Shown here: piece by piece, positions 10,351 through 19,451 of the stretch | Position numbering within the stretch: the first letter of the stretch is position 1 | Layout of the letters: every line of letters begins with the position of its first letter | NCBI RefSeq assembly: GCF_014109765.1 | Contig: NZ_CP059139.1 | Location: 4,919,001 to 4,983,000 of the forward strand | Length of the DNA: 64,000 nucleotides | Direction of reading: 5' to 3' | From: Pseudomonas berkeleyensis | GTDB lineage: Bacteria > Pseudomonadota > Gammaproteobacteria > Pseudomonadales > Pseudomonadaceae | Notes under the pieces: model-generated | Seen by the model: only the letters and a program-made list of their open reading frames with translations | Databases searched by the model: none | What the model was told of the DNA's origin: nothing | Translations under genes and position numbers: made by a program

Positions 10351-10368
10351 GGTTCAACCGATCAGGAC

Positions 10369-12174
10369 TCAGAAGCCCAGAGCGAAATGCTCTTCTTCCA
10401 TATCCATCAGGTTGTTGGCACCGGACAGCATGGCTTCGACATGCGTGCGGGTACGCGGCAGGATGCGCGCGAAGTAGAAGCGAGCGGTCTGCAGCTTGGC
10501 CTTGTAGAAAGCCTCGTCGCCAGTGCCGGCAGCCAGCTTCTCGGCAGCCAGACGCGCCATGTCGGCCCAGAAGTAGGCCAGGCAGGCGTAGCCGGAGTAC
10601 ATCAGGTAATCCACGGAGGCGGCACCGACTTCCTCACGATCTTTCATCGCGGCCATGCCGATCTTCATGGTGACGTCGCCCCACTCCTTGTTCAGCTTGG
10701 CCAGCGGCTCGACGAATTCCTTGACGGCGTCGTTGCCTTCGTTGGCCTGGCAGAACTTGTGGACGATCTTGGTGAAGTTCTTCAGAGCGCCGCCCTGAGT
10801 CATCAACACCTTGCGACCCAGCAGGTCGAGCGCCTGAACGCCAGTGGTGCCTTCGTACATCATGGAGATGCGGCAGTCACGCAGGTTCTGCTCCATGCCC
10901 CACTCGCTGATGAAGCCGTGGCCACCGTAGATCTGCATGCCATGGGAAGCGGCTTCGAAGCCCACTTCGGTCATGAAGGCCTTGGCGATCGGCGTCAGGA
11001 AAGCCAGCAGCTCGTCGGCAGCTTTCTTCTCTTCTTCGTTCTGGCTGTGCTGAACGATGTCCACCTGCTTGGCGGTGAAGTAGACCATGGCGCGGTTGCC
11101 TTCGGCGAACGCCTTCATGGTCAGCAGCATGCGACGTACGTCCGGATGCACGATGATCGGGTCAGCGGCTTTTTCCGGCGCTTTCGGGCCAGTCAGCGAA
11201 CGCATCTGCAGACGCTCGCGAGCGTACTTGATGCCACCCTGGAAACCGACCTCGGCGTGGGCCAGGCCTTGCAGCGCGGTACCCAGGCGAGCGGTATTCA
11301 TGAAGGTGAACATGCAGTTCAGGCCTTTGTTGGCCGGGCCGATCAGGAAGCCGGTCGCACCGTCGAAGTTCATCACGCAGGTAGCGTTGCCGTGGATGCC
11401 CATCTTGTGTTCGATGGAGCCACAGGAAACGGCGTTGCGCTCGCCTACGCCACCGTCGGCGTTGGGCAGGAACTTCGGCACGATGAACAGCGAGATACCT
11501 TTGGTACCGGCCGGTGCATCGGGCAGGCGGGCCAGAACGATGTGGACGATGTTATCGGCCATGTCGTGCTCACCAGCGGAAATGAAGATCTTGGTACCGG
11601 TGACCTTGTAGCTACCGTCGGCCTGCGGCTCGGCCTTGGTGCGCAGCATGCCCAGGTCGGTGCCGCAATGCGGCTCGGTCAGGCACATGGTGCCGGTCCA
11701 CTCGCCGGAAACCAGCTTGGTCAGGTAGGTGTGCTTCTGCTCGTCAGTACCGTGGGCGCCGATGGTGTTCATCGCGCCGTGGCTCAGGCCGGGGTACATG
11801 CCCCAGGACCAGTTGGCCGAACCGACCATCTCGCTGACAGCCAGACCGAGCGATTCCGGCAGGCCTTGGCCGCCGTGCTCGACGTCGTGAGCCAGGCTCG
11901 GCCAGCCGCCTTCCACGAACTGCTGATAGGCCTCTTTGAAGCCGGTCGGGGTTTTCACGCCGGATTCGCTCCAGGTGCAGCCCTCGGTGTCACCCACACG
12001 GTTCAGCGGTGCCAGAACCTGCTCACAGAACTTGGCGCCTTCCTCAAGGATGGCATCGACCATGTCTGGAGTGGCGTCCTGGCAGCCAGGGAGGCTCTGG
12101 TAGTGCGCTTCGTAACCCAGCAGTTCGTCGCGAACGAAACGAATGTCACGCAAGGGGGCCTTGTAGTCAGGCAT
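10369..12174 (-). CDS. Acyl-CoA dehydrogenase (FadE1-type, long form)
   Basis: Second long acyl-CoA dehydrogenase, 601 residues, the same length as P. aeruginosa PA0506 (FadE1, reported to act on long-chain acyl-CoA). ATG 12174 (MPDYKAPLRD) aligns with the paralogue's start and has AGAGG upstream; the longer frame to 12243 has no support. CLTEPHCGTDLG, GTKIFISAGEHDMADNI and MMYEGTTGVQALDL are the FAD and substrate-loop motifs. Upstream at 12282-12307 lies a double PsrA-like operator, so induction by long-chain fatty acids is inferred. The paralogy with 6982-8760 is obvious along the whole length. Confidence 0.92.
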   Translation of the reverse strand: MPDYKAPLRDIRFVRDELLGYEAHYQSLPGCQDATPDMVDAILEEGAKFCEQVLAPLNRVGDTEGCTWSESGVKTPTGFKEAYQQFVEGGWPSLAHDVEHGGQGLPESLGLAVSEMVGSANWSWGMYPGLSHGAMNTIGAHGTDEQKHTYLTKLVSGEWTGTMCLTEPHCGTDLGMLRTKAEPQADGSYKVTGTKIFISAGEHDMADNIVHIVLARLPDAPAGTKGISLFIVPKFLPNADGGVGERNAVSCGSIEHKMGIHGNATCVMNFDGATGFLIGPANKGLNCMFTFMNTARLGTALQGLAHAEVGFQGGIKYARERLQMRSLTGPKAPEKAADPIIVHPDVRRMLLTMKAFAEGNRAMVYFTAKQVDIVQHSQNEEEKKAADELLAFLTPIAKAFMTEVGFEAASHGMQIYGGHGFISEWGMEQNLRDCRISMMYEGTTGVQALDLLGRKVLMTQGGALKNFTKIVHKFCQANEGNDAVKEFVEPLAKLNKEWGDVTMKIGMAAMKDREEVGAASVDYLMYSGYACLAYFWADMARLAAEKLAAGTGDEAFYKAKLQTARFYFARILPRTRTHVEAMLSGANNLMDMEEEHFALGF

Positions 12175-12281
12175 AACGGTAAACCTCTGCGGTGGATTCC
12201 TAGTTGTTAGGGGGACCGGCTTGTCGGTCGCTTTTGGGATCACTCCCAGTTGCCTGGCCAGCAGGTTGCGGCCAAAGCAGT

Positions 12282-12307
12282 CAAACAGGCGTTTGAAACA
12301 TACGTTT
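12282..12307. promoter_or_regulatory. Tandem PsrA-like operator
   Basis: CAAAC-AGGC-GTTTG (12282-12295) fits the PsrA consensus [G/C]AAAC(N2-4)GTTT[G/C]. It is followed at once by GAAAC-ATAC-GTTT (12295-12307), which shares the G, so two boxes are phased 13 bp apart. The pair lies about 110 bp upstream of the fadE1-type start. PsrA is the TetR-family repressor of beta-oxidation genes in Pseudomonas. The site is seen; binding is inferred. Confidence 0.7.
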
Positions 12308-12343
12308 ACGCCACCCCCTTGTCAAGCACTGCCAATCGGCCGA

Positions 12344-13078
12344 CTACGCGACCAGATCGATGCTCGGCTGCGGCGCGGACGACTCACCCAGACGCCGATA
12401 CAGATCAAGATTAGGCGCTGACGGCAGAGGCTGCTGCGTCGACGAGGTGGGTTCCTTCTCGACCTGTTCGGAGTCGTCACGCGCCTTGCGCGCGTCGACT
12501 GCAGCGGTGGCCTCTTCGCGACGCTGCTCGGCCAGTTCGACGCGTGCCTGAGCCGCCTGCGCCTGGGCCAGAGCGGCTACACGCAAGTCCTGTGGCGAGG
12601 GCTCGATGGGCGCGAGCGCAGCGCGCAAGACGATTTCCATCTTGCGCAGCGTCGCCTCGGGGTCGTTGGGGACGGGCGCGGTATCGATGCTAACTTCACC
12701 GGAGACGGCGTAACTCTGACCATCCGGCCCACGCTTGAATCCGTAGGTGGGCGCGCCGGCATATTGCCCGCCAACAGCGGCATGCGCCTGCTCGTGAGTC
12801 CTTACTTCGCGATCACGCTGCACCAGATCAGCGATTTCCAGTTGTTGCCGACGCAACTCCTGCGGACTCGGTTCGCCATTGCCACCGGCGCCATCGGTCG
12901 GCGCTCGATCAGCCTCTTCACGTTCGGACGCAGGGGAATCCGCTTGCTGCTCCTGTGGCGCAGCAACAGGTGCCTGATCAGCACGGGCAATATCGGGGGA
13001 AACATCAGGCGACAGCGGCCTGGCCGGCGCAAAAGAGGGTGCAGGAGTGAAAGACGGCAGGCTGTTGCCGATCTGCAT
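12344..13078 (-). CDS. SprA-related putative metalloprotease-like protein
   Basis: A 244-residue protein of the SprA-related family, described as putative metalloprotease catalytic domains; its function is unknown. The first 75 residues are Pro/Ala/Glu-rich and low complexity. The conserved core is RDREVRTHEQAHAAVGG, where HEQAH fits the zinc-protease HExxH pattern (about 94-98), followed by APTYGFKRGPDGQSYAVSGEV and a second conserved stretch IVLRAALAPIEPSPQD. The C-terminal 80 residues are coiled-coil-like and charged. No signal peptide is obvious. It lies 54 bp after the small rod-like gene and may share its transcript. Proteolysis is unproven. Confidence 0.8.
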   Translation of the reverse strand: MQIGNSLPSFTPAPSFAPARPLSPDVSPDIARADQAPVAAPQEQQADSPASEREEADRAPTDGAGGNGEPSPQELRRQQLEIADLVQRDREVRTHEQAHAAVGGQYAGAPTYGFKRGPDGQSYAVSGEVSIDTAPVPNDPEATLRKMEIVLRAALAPIEPSPQDLRVAALAQAQAAQARVELAEQRREEATAAVDARKARDDSEQVEKEPTSSTQQPLPSAPNLDLYRRLGESSAPQPSIDLVA

Positions 13079-13132
13079 GAGCGTCCTCCTGCCCTGCTGC
13101 GGGCCGCCTCCGCGCGGCCAGGGTGAAACGGC

Positions 13133-13432
13133 TTATGCGCGAGTGTCGATCAGCGTTCCCAGAACCTCGTCGGCAGTATCGACGACGCGGGCATTGGCGC
13201 GCACTTCGTTCTCGCCCACGCGTAATGCCACGAGGCTTTCCGTCAGGTCAGGGCGATCACGCTCCGTGACTTGCGAACTGGCATTGACCTGATTCTGCGG
13301 CGGAGTCTGGCTGACTTGCTGCGACGGATTGATGGTGTTGCTGGCGATATCACTGGCAGCCTGATCGACACGACGCTGGCCGGCCTGGATGCCGCTCAAC
13401 CCCGAATTGAATGCACTGGTGGAGATTTCCAT
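13133..13432 (-). CDS. Small flagellar-rod-like conserved protein
   Basis: 99 residues, conserved in Pseudomonas beside the biotin genes. The C terminus (about 65-99) reads ESLVALRVGENEVRANARVV then DTADEVLGTLIDTRA, a pattern close to the C-terminal helix of flagellar rod and hook proteins. The N terminus EISTSAFNSGLSGIQAGQRRVD also resembles their N-terminal helix. It lacks the middle domain, so it is either a minimal rod-like protein or a decayed relative. The central segment is Gln/Ser/Pro-rich. No flagellar genes lie nearby, and the role is unknown. Confidence 0.7.
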   Translation of the reverse strand: MEISTSAFNSGLSGIQAGQRRVDQAASDIASNTINPSQQVSQTPPQNQVNASSQVTERDRPDLTESLVALRVGENEVRANARVVDTADEVLGTLIDTRA

Positions 13433-13531
13433 CTATGGCTCCCAGCGGGAATTAGAACCTGATAGTCACCATTGAAGCAGAAATCGGCTAAAAAACGTAC
13501 AGACAAAAGGCTATGGTCGCGTTTCTGTTTA

Positions 13532-14218
13532 TTACCAGCCTGCCAACCGCGCGAGATCGAGGTGCTTCGCAACCGCTTCGGCCGATGCACTCGGCAGACG
13601 AGGCACGCGCCCCACACAGGGCGCCGGCATACGTTCGGCAAGGGTCGCCAGATTCTCTTCAAGGCGTGCAGTGTGCGGGTCGACGATATTGGCGACCCAT
13701 CCGGCCAATTTCAGACCGTCACGTTCGATGGCCTCGGCACTGAGCAACGCGTGGTTGATGCAACCGAGGCGCACGCCAATCACGAGGATCACCGGCAAGC
13801 CCAGAGCAATGGCCAGATCCGAAAGGTTTTCTGCGCCGGCTAGCGGTACGCGCCAGCCACCGGCGCCTTCCACCAGAGAAAAATCAGCCTCCTGGGCGAG
13901 AACGCTTCGGACAGGCTCCAGCAGGCCCGCGACATTCAGCGTCACGCCTACCTCACGCGCGGCCAGATGCGGGGCTATGGCTGGTTCGAAGGCCAGCGGG
14001 TTGACCTCTTCATAACGCAGCGGCAGCGAACACTGCGCGAGCAGTGCCAGCGCGTCGTCGTTGCGCAGCCCTTCGGCAGTTCGCATGCAACCAGAGGCTA
14101 CCGGCTTGGCCGCCGCAGTGCTCAGACCTCGCAGGCGCGCCGCATACAGCAGGCCAGCGGCGATGGTGGTCTTGCCGACCTCTGTATCGGTGCCAGTCAC
14201 AAAGTAGGCATGGGCCAT
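13532..14218 (-). CDS. bioD: Dethiobiotin synthetase
   Basis: Penultimate step of biotin synthesis: ATP- and CO2-dependent ureido-ring closure of 7,8-diaminopelargonate. The 228 residues carry the N-terminal P-loop GTDTEVGKT (about 8-16), KPVASGC, and VEGAGGWRVPL (about 115-125). AAGGAG lies just before ATG 14218. Last gene of bioBFHCD, 23 bp after bioC. bioA is not in the window. Confidence 0.95.
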   Translation of the reverse strand: MAHAYFVTGTDTEVGKTTIAAGLLYAARLRGLSTAAAKPVASGCMRTAEGLRNDDALALLAQCSLPLRYEEVNPLAFEPAIAPHLAAREVGVTLNVAGLLEPVRSVLAQEADFSLVEGAGGWRVPLAGAENLSDLAIALGLPVILVIGVRLGCINHALLSAEAIERDGLKLAGWVANIVDPHTARLEENLATLAERMPAPCVGRVPRLPSASAEAVAKHLDLARLAGW

Positions 14219-14241
14219 GGCAACTCCTTGATCAATGCACG

Positions 14242-15099
14242 CTATGCGCGAACAACTAATAGCGGCTTTTGCAAAACGCCGTACACCACCTGATAGGTAG
14301 CCGGCAGCCCATCGGGTTGACGGAAGCGCTCGTAGGCCTCGATCAACGCACGAATGCGCGAGCGCCCCGTCAGCCCGCCCGGACGCCCCGGGTTGAGGTT
14401 GTGCGCGCCGAGATCCTTCAGCGAGGTGGTCAGGCTACGCAAATCGGGGAAGTGCAGAACTTGCGCTTCACGTTGCAGCGCCAGCACCTGCAGGCTACTG
14501 ACCGTGCACATGTGCTGATAGTCCTGGAAATGGCGGAAGCGATTGACATGGACGAAGCCATCGACCGCCAGCCAGCTGTCACGCAGCTCCTGCAACGTGC
14601 CCACGCACAGACTGGAAAAGGCCAGCACACCGCCGGGACGCAGCACGCGACTTGCCTCGTTCAATACACGCGGGAAGTCCGAGCACCATTGCAGCGCCAG
14701 GCTGGAGAACAGCAGATCGACGCTAGCGTTCTGCAAGGGCAGAAATTCGGCGTCGCCGGCAATAAAGTGCACGGCGCCAGCTCGCGGCCTGGCGTGCTGC
14801 AACATGCCTTCGGCGATATCCACAGCCAGCCCTTCGCCCTGAACGTAGCGCTCAGCCAACGCGCGCGTGAAATAGCCCGTGCCGCAGCCCAGATCCAGCC
14901 AACGATGTGCTTGCAGCGCAGCCGGCAAGCGCGCCAGCAGCTGCATGCCGACGTTGCGCTGCAACTCGGCCACCGCGTCGTAGCTCGCGGCCGCCCGGGA
15001 GAAGGACGCCGCGACCTGACGTTTATCCGGCAACGCCGCGTCACCGTAAGGGGTGCCGTGCGCACCACGCCCCTGTAGCACCCCGGGATGTTCAGGCAT
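14242..15099 (-). CDS. bioC: Malonyl-ACP O-methyltransferase
   Basis: SAM-dependent methyltransferase that caps malonyl-ACP as a methyl ester so that fatty-acid synthase can build the pimeloyl chain of biotin. 285 residues; the SAM motif [14 protein letters not shown] is at about 68-81, preceded by the conserved [19 protein letters not shown]. The start at ATG 15099 overlaps the bioH stop by 8 bp; the first 23 residues before LPDKRQ are not conserved and the ribosome-binding site is weak, so the start is less certain than the gene. Confidence 0.93.
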   Translation of the reverse strand: MPEHPGVLQGRGAHGTPYGDAALPDKRQVAASFSRAAASYDAVAELQRNVGMQLLARLPAALQAHRWLDLGCGTGYFTRALAERYVQGEGLAVDIAEGMLQHARPRAGAVHFIAGDAEFLPLQNASVDLLFSSLALQWCSDFPRVLNEASRVLRPGGVLAFSSLCVGTLQELRDSWLAVDGFVHVNRFRHFQDYQHMCTVSSLQVLALQREAQVLHFPDLRSLTTSLKDLGAHNLNPGRPGGLTGRSRIRALIEAYERFRQPDGLPATYQVVYGVLQKPLLVVRA

Positions 15100-15814
15100 C
15101 GTTAGTCTCGCGGATAAAGTCGAGCATCAACATTGCCAAGGTGTCCGCCTGGTCGAGCACGAAGGCATGACCGCAATCTTCCACCACGTCCACTTCGCCA
15201 GTTGGCAAAAGCGCCAGCAGTGCATCAGCGACAGCAACCGGCACCAGCGCGTCCTGCTCGGCCAGCAGGTGCAGTTGGGGCCCGGCAAAACTGGCCAGCG
15301 TGGCGCGATTGTCGAGGTTCGCCAGCAGGCGCAACCCGGCCAGCAAAGAGGCTTCATCGCTGCACGCCAGATTGCCTTGCAGCTGTCGTGACAGGCCACG
15401 CGTGTCGGCGCAGCCCTGGGCACAGAGCATGGCGAAGCGCTTGAGGGTAGCGCCGGCGTTCTCCTGACAACCCTGATAGAAAGCTGCATAGGTCTGCGCC
15501 GGCATTGCCGTCGACCAGGCATCGCTGGCGACGAAACAGGCATTGCTGGCCAGGGTGATCAGGCCACGGCAGCGCTCGCCGCAACGGGCAGCCAGGGCGC
15601 TGGCCAGCATGCCGCCGAGCGACCAGCCGGCCAACCAGCAGTCATGCGACAGGCGCGTATCCAGCTCATCTAGCCAATCGGCAGCGGCTGCACTGCTCAG
15701 TCGCGGCAGGGCCGGCACCTGCACCTGAATTTCGCCGCCCAGCGCCTCGGCCAGCGGTTGCAGCACGGCACCCTCCAGGCCCCAACCCGGCAGCAGGATC
15801 AACTGCTCACGCAT
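15092..15814 (-). CDS. bioH: Pimeloyl-ACP methyl ester carboxylesterase
   Basis: Alpha/beta hydrolase that removes the methyl group added by BioC, ending pimelate chain synthesis. 240 residues; oxyanion-hole region LLPGWG (about 6-11), nucleophile elbow GWSLGG (about 74-79), and the catalytic His within [11 protein letters not shown] near the C terminus. ATG 15814 ([10 protein letters not shown]) overlaps the bioF stop by 8 bp; the longer frame to 15874 would run deep into bioF. Confidence 0.93.
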   Translation of the reverse strand: MREQLILLPGWGLEGAVLQPLAEALGGEIQVQVPALPRLSSAAAADWLDELDTRLSHDCWLAGWSLGGMLASALAARCGERCRGLITLASNACFVASDAWSTAMPAQTYAAFYQGCQENAGATLKRFAMLCAQGCADTRGLSRQLQGNLACSDEASLLAGLRLLANLDNRATLASFAGPQLHLLAEQDALVPVAVADALLALLPTGEVDVVEDCGHAFVLDQADTLAMLMLDFIRETNDA

Positions 15815-16976
15815 CGGCCTGCACCTGCGGCCAGCATTCGGCCAACGCGTCCAGCAAGCGTTCGAGCTGTGCATCGCTGTGCGCAGCGGACAGCGTCACA
15901 CGCAAGCGGGCGCTGCCAGCCGGTACGGTTGGTGGGCGAATCGCGCCGACCAGAAGACCGCGCGCCTTGAGCAGCGCCGAAAGTTTCAGCGCACGCGCGC
16001 TGTCGCCCACCAGAACCGGTTGAATCGGCGTGGGACTATCCATCAGGCTCAGACCAATCTCGGCGGCGCCCTGACGGAAGCGCGCGATCAGCCGGTTCAG
16101 ATGTTCCCGGCGCCAGTTTTCGCTACGCAGCAACTCCAGGCTTTTCAGCGTGGCGCAGGCCACCGCCGGCGGCTGACTGGTGGTGTAGATGTAGGGACGG
16201 GCGAACTGGATCAGGGTCTCGATCAGCTCCTCGCTGCCGGCGACGAACGCACCGGCGGTGCCAAAGGCCTTGCCCAGGGTACCGACCAGTACCTGCACGT
16301 CATCCGGCCCCAGACCGAAGTGCTCGACGATACCGCCACCGGTGGCGCCCAGCGGGCCAAAGCCATGGGCATCGTCGACCATCACCCAGGCCCCGGCGGC
16401 GCGCGCCTCGGCGCACAACGCAGGCAGGTCGGCCAGATCGCCGTCCATGCTGAACACGCCATCGGTGACTACCAAGCTGTTGCCCGTGGCCTTGCGCAAG
16501 CGGTTGGCCAGGCTCACCGTATCGTTGTGCAGGTAACGGGAAAATCGCGCGCCGGAGAGCAGGCCAGCATCGAGCAGCGAGGCGTGGTTGAGGCGATCTT
16601 CCAGCACGCTGTCGCCCTGTCCCAGCAGTGCGGTGACGACGGCCAGGTTGGCCATGTAGCCAGTGGAGAACAGCAGTGCACGCGACCGACCGGTGAATGC
16701 CGCCAGCGCCTCCTCCAGTTCATGGTGTGGGGTGCTGTGGCCAATGACCAGGTGCGATGCACCACCGCCGACGCCCCATTGCTCCGCGCCCTGCTGCATC
16801 GCGCGAATCACCTCGGGGTGGTTGGCCAGACCGAGATAGTCGTTGGAACAGAACGCCAGCAGTTCCTGATCGTCCGCCCTGATCTGCGGCCTTTGTGGGG
16901 TCTGCAATAGCGGACGACGACGGTACAGGTCGGCGGCCTGGCGTTCGGCCAGGCGGGCGGTGAGATTGAAAGACAT
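15807..16976 (-). CDS. bioF: 8-amino-7-oxononanoate synthase
   Basis: PLP enzyme condensing pimeloyl-ACP with alanine, the first ring-building step of biotin synthesis. 389 residues; [13 protein letters not shown] (about 46-58), [10 protein letters not shown] (about 199-208), and the PLP lysine in [14 protein letters not shown] (about 234-247). ATG 16976 (MSFNLTARL) matches the family N terminus; an in-frame ATG at 16997 would begin inside an intergenic repeat. The 82 bp before bioF carry that repeat. Confidence 0.95.
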   Translation of the reverse strand: MSFNLTARLAERQAADLYRRRPLLQTPQRPQIRADDQELLAFCSNDYLGLANHPEVIRAMQQGAEQWGVGGGASHLVIGHSTPHHELEEALAAFTGRSRALLFSTGYMANLAVVTALLGQGDSVLEDRLNHASLLDAGLLSGARFSRYLHNDTVSLANRLRKATGNSLVVTDGVFSMDGDLADLPALCAEARAAGAWVMVDDAHGFGPLGATGGGIVEHFGLGPDDVQVLVGTLGKAFGTAGAFVAGSEELIETLIQFARPYIYTTSQPPAVACATLKSLELLRSENWRREHLNRLIARFRQGAAEIGLSLMDSPTPIQPVLVGDSARALKLSALLKARGLLVGAIRPPTVPAGSARLRVTLSAAHSDAQLERLLDALAECWPQVQADA

Positions 16977-16987
16977 AGGCAGTGTCC

Positions 16988-17047
16988 GTAGGAGCAAGTG
17001 CCGCGAACGACGATGGGCGACGTTCGCAAAGCAGGGCTCGCGCCTAC
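16988..17047. repeat. GTAGG-bounded repeat inside the bio operon
   Basis: A 60-bp element that starts GTAGGAGC and ends GCGCCTAC (GTAGGCGC in inverted orientation), with an inner GCGAACG...CGTTCGC palindrome. It fills the bioB-bioF gap and is one of many CCTAC/GTAGG-ended elements in the window. It may shape differential expression of bioB and bioFHCD. Confidence 0.65.
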
Positions 17048-17058
17048 ATTGAGAGATG

Positions 17059-18117
17059 TCAGGCCGAGGCGGCGTTGTAGAACAGCTTGGAGTCGCGCTG
17101 CTCGACCAGCGCCTGCTCGATGGCAGCCTGGTGCACTTCGTCGGCGTGCTCTTCGCGCTCTTCCGGCTTGATGCCGAGTCGCTTGAACAGGGCCATGTCC
17201 TTGTCCGCCTGCGGGTTGGCGGTGGTCAGCAGCTTCTCGCCATAGAAGATCGAGTTGGCGCCAGCCATGAAGGCCAGGGCCTGCATCTGCTCGTTCATCG
17301 CCTCGCGACCAGCGGACAGGCGCACATGGGACTTGGGCATCATGATCCGCGCCACGGCCAGGGTGCGGATGAAGTCGAACGGGTCGACATCCTTCTCCTC
17401 GGCCAACGGGGTGCCTTTGACCTTGACCAGCATGTTGATCGGCACGCTCTCCGGGTGCTCCGGCAGGTTGGCCAGCTGAATCAGCAGCCCGGCGCGATCG
17501 TCCACTGACTCGCCCATGCCGAGGATACCGCCCGAGCAGATCTTCATCCCCGCCTCGCGCACGTAGGCCAGGGTCTGCAGGCGCTCGCCATAGGTACGGG
17601 TGGTGATGATGTTGCCGTAGAACTCCGGCGAGGTATCGAGGTTGTGGTTGTAGTAGTCCAGCCCCGCCTCGGCCAGGGCAACGGTCTGCTCCTGATCCAG
17701 ACGCCCCAAGGTCATGCAGGTTTCCAGGCCGAGCTTCTTCACGCCCTTGACCATCTCCAGCACGTAGGGCATGTCCTTGGCGGACGGGTGCTTCCACGCC
17801 GCGCCCATGCAGAAGCGGGTCGAGCCGATGGCCTTGGCCTCGGCGGCGGCCTCCAGCACCTTCTGCACCTCCATCAGCTTTTCCTTGTCCAGGCCGGTGT
17901 TGTAGTGGCCTGACTGCGGGCAGTACTTGCAGTCTTCCGGACAGGCGCCGGTCTTGATCGATAGCAGCGTCGAGACCTGAACGCGATTGGCGTCGAAGTG
18001 CTGGCGATGGACGGTCTGCGCCTGGAACAGCAGGTCGTTGAAAGGCTGCTCGAACAGCGCGCGAACCTCGGTGAGGCTCCAGTCGTGGCGGGTGGTGATT
18101 TCAGCGGTTGCGCTCAT
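17059..18117 (-). CDS. bioB: Biotin synthase
   Basis: Radical-SAM enzyme inserting sulphur into dethiobiotin. 352 residues; the CxxxCxxC cluster motif [13 protein letters not shown] is at about 53-65, and the later conserved [11 protein letters not shown] and GGILGMGE are present. ATG 18117 ([11 protein letters not shown]) has AAGGA about 12 nt upstream and follows a strong promoter. First gene of the leftward bioBFHCD operon. Confidence 0.96.
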   Translation of the reverse strand: MSATAEITTRHDWSLTEVRALFEQPFNDLLFQAQTVHRQHFDANRVQVSTLLSIKTGACPEDCKYCPQSGHYNTGLDKEKLMEVQKVLEAAAEAKAIGSTRFCMGAAWKHPSAKDMPYVLEMVKGVKKLGLETCMTLGRLDQEQTVALAEAGLDYYNHNLDTSPEFYGNIITTRTYGERLQTLAYVREAGMKICSGGILGMGESVDDRAGLLIQLANLPEHPESVPINMLVKVKGTPLAEEKDVDPFDFIRTLAVARIMMPKSHVRLSAGREAMNEQMQALAFMAGANSIFYGEKLLTTANPQADKDMALFKRLGIKPEEREEHADEVHQAAIEQALVEQRDSKLFYNAASA

Positions 18118-18184
18118 CAGAGAAGTCCTTCGACGCTTGGTGGCATCTGTTGTCAGGCCCACAGGGGGCATTCAGGCTTTGGCC

Positions 18185-18237
18185 ATCATAAGTGGCGATT
18201 GGATGCTGTCAACCATGATTAAGACACAGGTTTACAT
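18185..18237 (-). promoter_or_regulatory. bioB promoter with BirA-type operator
   Basis: On the minus strand TTGACA (18207-18212) and TATGAT (18185-18190) are 16 bp apart, near consensus. The half-sites CTGTCAACC (18206-18214) and GGTTTACAT (18229-18237), 14 bp apart, match the enterobacterial BirA operator TTGTAAACC-N14-16-GGTTTACAA with few changes. One arm covers the -35, so biotinyl-AMP-BirA repression is inferred. No birA gene is in the window. Confidence 0.8.
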
Positions 18238-18313
18238 TTGATCACTTATCAACCAATAGAACTTATGTCATGGCACAAGGCCAAATGCTTACCCCTCCAA
18301 CAGGATGTTCTGC

Positions 18314-18607
18314 ATGCAGGTAGAAGGTTTTTTCGAAGGGCTCGGCGAAGCGCTGGGCCGCGCCATCCGCTTCATCGTCGACATGCTGTCCGGCGTGCTG
18401 GGTGCCATGGCCGATGCCATTGATGATTTTCTCCATGGCCTGGCCAGGGCCATCGGTATGGACGTATCGATTTTCAGCATCATCCTGCTTATCATCGGCC
18501 TGCTGTTTCTTTTCAGCGGCGCTCGCTCGTTGTTGCGCGGCTCGATCATCGGCGGGGTGATCTGGCTGTTTCTCGGGTTGGTAGTGATGGGTTGGCTGAT
18601 TCGCTGA
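18314..18607 (+). CDS. Small membrane protein, function unknown
   Basis: 97 residues if started at ATG 18314, which has AGGA 8 nt upstream; an in-frame ATG at 18305 would add three residues. The first half is amphipathic (GLGEALGRAIRFIVDMLSG), and the second half holds two membrane helices, about 50-65 and 75-95, separated by GARSLLRGS. Divergent from bioB and 42 bp before comF. No family recognised. Confidence 0.7.
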   Translation: MQVEGFFEGLGEALGRAIRFIVDMLSGVLGAMADAIDDFLHGLARAIGMDVSIFSIILLIIGLLFLFSGARSLLRGSIIGGVIWLFLGLVVMGWLIR

Positions 18608-18649
18608 TGGCCAACTAGGCTCAGGGCTTTCGCTCACGGACGAGCTGCC

Positions 18650-19390
18650 ATGCCTCCACTCGATCTGTCATCGCTGCAACGCCCTGTCTGGCTACGTCAG
18701 CGCCGCCACTGCCAGCTTTGCGACGAAGCCACCGATCACCCCACGCACAACATCTGCACGGCTTGCGAATCCGAACTGCCCTGGCTCGGTGCGCAGTGTC
18801 AGGTCTGTGCGGTTCCGCTACCCGCTCACGACCTGATCTGCGGCGCCTGCCAATCAAAGCCGCCGAGTTTCACCCGCGTGGAAGCGCCCTGGCGCTATGC
18901 CTTCCCGGTCGACAACCTGATCACTCGCTTCAAGCACCAGGCGCAATGGCCATACGGCCGCCTGCTCGCCGAGCTATTGGCCGAACATCTGACACATGCC
19001 TACGACGAGGGCCTGCCGCGCCCGCACACGCTGCTACCCGTGCCCCTGGCACGTCAGCGTCAGCGCCGCCGTGGTTTCAACCAGGCGCAGATGCTTGCCG
19101 ACTGGCTTGGCACCAGCCTGAACCTGCCGGTTCGCGATGACTGGCTGCAACGCCGCGTGGACACTCCCGCACAGCAGGGATTGGACGCTGCTACGCGCAA
19201 GCGCAACCTGCGCCAGGCCTTTACCCTGGAGAGCAACGCCAGGATCACCGGCTGCCACCTGGCGCTGATCGATGATGTGTTCACCACCGGCGCGACTGCT
19301 GGCATTCTTGCCAACCTGCTGCGCCGAGCAGGCGCCCTGCGCGTCGATGTCTACTGCCTGGCCCGCACACCACGACCGGGCGATGGCTGA
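18650..19390 (+). CDS. comF: ComF family phosphoribosyltransferase-like protein
   Basis: 246 residues. An N-terminal four-cysteine double zinc ribbon (CQLCDEATDHPTHNICTAC, then CQVC...CGAC, about 23-68) precedes a type I phosphoribosyltransferase fold with the PRPP motif LIDDVFTTGAT (about 206-216) and RRRGFNQAQMLA. ComF homologues act in DNA uptake and recombination in competent bacteria, but the biochemical reaction is unresolved. It sits between the small membrane protein and modE. Confidence 0.88.
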   Translation: MPPLDLSSLQRPVWLRQRRHCQLCDEATDHPTHNICTACESELPWLGAQCQVCAVPLPAHDLICGACQSKPPSFTRVEAPWRYAFPVDNLITRFKHQAQWPYGRLLAELLAEHLTHAYDEGLPRPHTLLPVPLARQRQRRRGFNQAQMLADWLGTSLNLPVRDDWLQRRVDTPAQQGLDAATRKRNLRQAFTLESNARITGCHLALIDDVFTTGATAGILANLLRRAGALRVDVYCLARTPRPGDG

Positions 19391-19451
19391 CTTGACGTGC
19401 CAAGCGCAGTCACGCACCGTGCCCGGCACTGCCCTCAACCGCTCGGAAACC

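Noticed and set aside
10387..12210. A 607-codon open frame antisense to the FadE1-type gene
   Set aside because: It is a shadow of a well-supported acyl-CoA dehydrogenase; the composition is rich in His, Gln and Val without recognisable motifs.
18271..18292. A possible sigma54 promoter (TGGCACAAGG...TGC) before the small membrane protein
   Set aside because: The -24/-12 spacing is three bases too long.
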